This document shows, piece after piece, positions 5,124 to 5,961 of a stretch of DNA of 5,961 nucleotides (position 1 is its first letter; each line of letters opens with the position of its first letter). Below the pieces are notes generated by a model. It had not been told where the DNA came from and made no database searches. It was given only the letters and a program-made list of their open reading frames with translations. Source of the DNA: Actinomycetota bacterium (GTDB taxonomy: Bacteria; Actinomycetota; Thermoleophilia; RBG-16-64-13); contig JAMDDA010000117.1 of assembly GCA_023488925.1 (NCBI GenBank), forward strand, positions 1-5,961. The letters run 5' to 3'. Position numbers and translations under genes: made by a program.

Positions 5124-5152
5124 TCGACGGAGCCCGTAGCGGATGGTACGTT
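5124..5152 (+). promoter_or_regulatory. Candidate promoter for arfB
   Basis: TCGACG (5124-5129; four of six to TTGACA), 17-bp spacer, TACGTT (5147-5152) preceded by TGG, an extended -10 form. The predicted start near 5158-5159 gives a leader of about 64 bases to the TTG start. The -10 hexamer itself is weak, so the call is moderate. The same start would place ATG 5157 at the very 5' end of the mRNA. Confidence 0.4.
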
Positions 5153-5176
5153 CACCATGTCACGGAACGCAACCGC

Positions 5177-5199
5177 GTCGACCGCAACCTCCGGTCGAC
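5177..5199 (+). promoter_or_regulatory. Perfect 8-bp hairpin in the arfB leader
   Basis: GTCGACCG (5177-5184), seven-base loop, CGGTCGAC (5192-5199). It ends 9 bases before the GGGAGG SD of the TTG start. In the mRNA it is a leader hairpin; as DNA it could be an operator. If ATG 5157 were the true start, it would be within coding sequence. Confidence 0.45.
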
Positions 5200-5222
5200 C
5201 ATTCCACCGGGAGGCAGCCAGC

Positions 5223-5696
5223 TTGACCAGCCCGCAACCCCGGCGATCCCTCCCGGGACGAAAGAGCGGGGATCGCCTGGCCATCAGCCCCGATCTCTCC
5301 ATTCCTCTGGACGAGATCGAGATCCGCGCCTCTCGCGCCGGCGGACCGGGCGGTCAGCATGTGAACAAGACCGATACCCGCATCGAGGTCTGCTTCGCCG
5401 TGTCTACCTCCCCCTCACTGCCGGAGGAGGCCCGGGCGGTCCTGCTCCGCCGGCTGGGCGGGCGTTTGAGCAGGGAGGGCGTGCTGCGGGTGGTGGCACA
5501 GAGTCACCGGTCGCAGCGACGCAACCGGGACGAGGCCCTGCAGCGGCTGGCCGCCTTGCTGTCCCAAGCCTTGGTCGAGCGGAAACCCCGACACCCTACC
5601 CGCCCCAGCCAGGCGGCTCTGGCGCGCCGACTGGAAACCAAGCGCCGGCGCGCCGCTCTCAAGCAGCAGCGCATGCGCCCCAGGGAGGAGGGGTGA
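5223..5696 (+). CDS. arfB: ArfB/YaeJ-type peptidyl-tRNA hydrolase (ribosome rescue, GGQ domain)
   Basis: The product is a short class-I release-factor-like protein that enters stalled ribosomes lacking a stop codon and hydrolyses peptidyl-tRNA. Its catalytic domain starts LAISPDLSIPLDEIEIRASRAGGPGGQHVNK in outline, with the GGQ catalytic loop at residues 43-45 and the following HVNKT, V-F-V and LPEEARAVLLRRL elements in family order. A basic, helical C-terminal tail (Arg/Lys-rich, about 120-157) matches the part of ArfB that sits in the empty mRNA channel. No stop-codon-reading domain is present, and total length (157) is close to the usual 140. No ATG lies close to the domain. TTG 5223 is favoured because GGGAGG (5209-5214) is 8 bases upstream; ATG 5157 (179 residues) has no SD but could be used on a leaderless mRNA. 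The N-terminal 16 residues before the core look disordered. Confidence 0.9.
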   Translation: MTSPQPRRSLPGRKSGDRLAISPDLSIPLDEIEIRASRAGGPGGQHVNKTDTRIEVCFAVSTSPSLPEEARAVLLRRLGGRLSREGVLRVVAQSHRSQRRNRDEALQRLAALLSQALVERKPRHPTRPSQAALARRLETKRRRAALKQQRMRPREEG

Positions 5697-5698
5697 CC

Positions 5699-5721
5699 GT
5701 TTCTCCTCGTTCCCTTGCCGG
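5699..5721 (+). repeat. Left arm of a 23-bp inverted repeat
   Basis: The arm starts GTTTCTCCTCGTTCCC and begins 2 bases after the arfB stop. Its reverse complement occurs at 5939-5961 with 22 of 23 identical bases (the mismatch is at base 18). The arms enclose 217 bases containing the promoter and start of the next gene. Bases upstream of 5699 could pair with sequence beyond the window edge, so the repeat may be longer than visible. Confidence 0.88.
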
Positions 5722-5727
5722 TTACCC

Positions 5728-5757
5728 CGCGCTTTCCGCCGCTCACGGAAAGCCGCG
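5728..5757 (+). terminator. Hairpin downstream of arfB
   Basis: GCTTTCCG (5731-5738), seven-base loop, CGGAAAGC (5746-5753), with three further GC pairs outside after a one-base bulge. It starts 31 bases after the arfB stop and precedes the next promoter, so it may end arfB transcription. The T run usual for an intrinsic terminator is absent. Confidence 0.5.
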
Positions 5758-5765
5758 CCGCGCCG

Positions 5766-5794
5766 TTGCCTTGCGCACGCCACCCTTGTATGGT
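5766..5794 (+). promoter_or_regulatory. Candidate promoter for the gene at the right edge
   Basis: TTGCCT (5766-5771) and TATGGT (5789-5794) with an ideal 17-bp spacer; each hexamer matches its consensus at four of six positions. Start would be near 5801, giving a leader of about 96 bases to the GTG at 5897. The leader is rich in A and C and has few G residues up to the SD, so it should be largely unstructured. Confidence 0.5.
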
Positions 5795-5896
5795 GACTCC
5801 AGCTCTGCACGCCATGAACGTAATGGCGCTACTGACCACCCGCACACCACCAACCGAGACAGGGAAACAACCAACCAGCACCGGCGGAGGTAGAAC

Positions 5897-5961
5897 GTGG
5901 CGAACGAGAATGGGTCCGAAGGGAAGGTATTCGCGGTTCCGGCGAGGGAACGAGGAGAAAC
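5897..5961 (+). CDS. N-terminal fragment of an unidentified protein (possible acyl-CoA synthetase)
   Basis: GTG 5897 follows GGAGG (5885-5889) by 7 bases and opens a frame to the window edge. The 21 whole codons give MANENGSEGKVFAVPARERG plus one Glu. A short hydrophilic N-terminus followed by K-V-F-x-V-P is reminiscent of AMP-forming acetyl-CoA synthetases (Acs), but this is far too short to assign. The last 23 bases of the fragment are the right arm of the inverted repeat, so the final codons should be read with caution in case the edge is an assembly artefact. Confidence 0.6.
   Translation, partial: MANENGSEGKVFAVPARERGE
5939..5961 (-). repeat. Right arm of the 23-bp inverted repeat, ending at the window edge
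   Basis: This arm is the reverse complement of 5699-5721 with one mismatch, and it ends exactly at the last base. It lies within the start of the edge gene. Whether it continues past the window cannot be seen. Confidence 0.88.

Noticed and set aside
5093..5893. A 266-codon open frame on the plus strand overlapping arfB
   Set aside because: It is out of frame with the GGQ domain. Its product is low-complexity Arg/Pro/Gly and it crosses the hairpins and promoter of the next gene.
5814..5961. ATG 5814 opens a frame to the window edge
   Set aside because: There is no SD before it, the product is basic and low complexity, and it contains the SD of the better-supported GTG 5897 in another frame. 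An upstream peptide cannot be excluded but has no positive support.
5699..5961. Inverted repeat as the ends of an insertion sequence or MITE
   Set aside because: No transposase, no target-site duplication visible, and the interior holds a promoter and gene start. A MITE-like element is not supported, although the sequence beyond the edge is unseen.

Overview
The window reads as a fragment of a high-GC bacterial chromosome. Support comes from dense protein genes, very strong Shine-Dalgarno (SD) sites (AAGGAGG-type) and frequent GTG/TTG starts. The lineage cannot be fixed from sequence alone; a GC-rich actinobacterium, Chloroflexi-like organism or GC-rich Firmicute would all fit. No phage, transposase, CRISPR, tRNA or rRNA gene was seen.

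Layout. (1) Positions 1-1351, minus strand: an operon encoding the E1 alpha and E1 beta subunits of a thiamine-diphosphate 2-oxo acid dehydrogenase; E1 beta runs off the left edge. (2) 1352-1671: a divergent control region with an extended -10 promoter on each strand and two different families of 23-bp direct repeats. (3) 1672-1875, plus strand: a self-contained unit for a 46-residue CxxC...CxxC zinc-ribbon microprotein with its own promoter, leader hairpin, strong SD site and intrinsic terminator. (4) 1950-4117, minus strand: a two-gene operon of a beta-CASP metallo-beta-lactamase RNase and, overlapping it by a GTGA junction, a fusion of a YHS metal-binding domain with an SLOG/LOG-like nucleotide-binding domain. 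(5) 4118-4495: a divergent spacer. (6) 4496-4981, plus strand: a secreted methionine-rich protein with GGGMMG motifs, followed by two very strong GC hairpins. (7) 5223-5696, plus strand: an ArfB/YaeJ-type ribosome-rescue hydrolase. (8) 5897-5961: the first codons of another gene, after a plausible promoter.

How they may work together. E1 alpha and beta form one enzyme. The RNase and the YHS-SLOG protein are translationally coupled and so probably made in fixed proportion; their joint role is unknown. The YHS domain, the zinc ribbon and the Met-rich protein are all possible metal binders within 3.3 kb, but that shared theme is inference.

The most unusual items are the repeat-studded divergent promoter region at 1438-1613, the microprotein it drives, the RNase/YHS-SLOG pair, and a 23-bp inverted repeat (22/23 identical) whose second arm ends exactly at the last base of the window.
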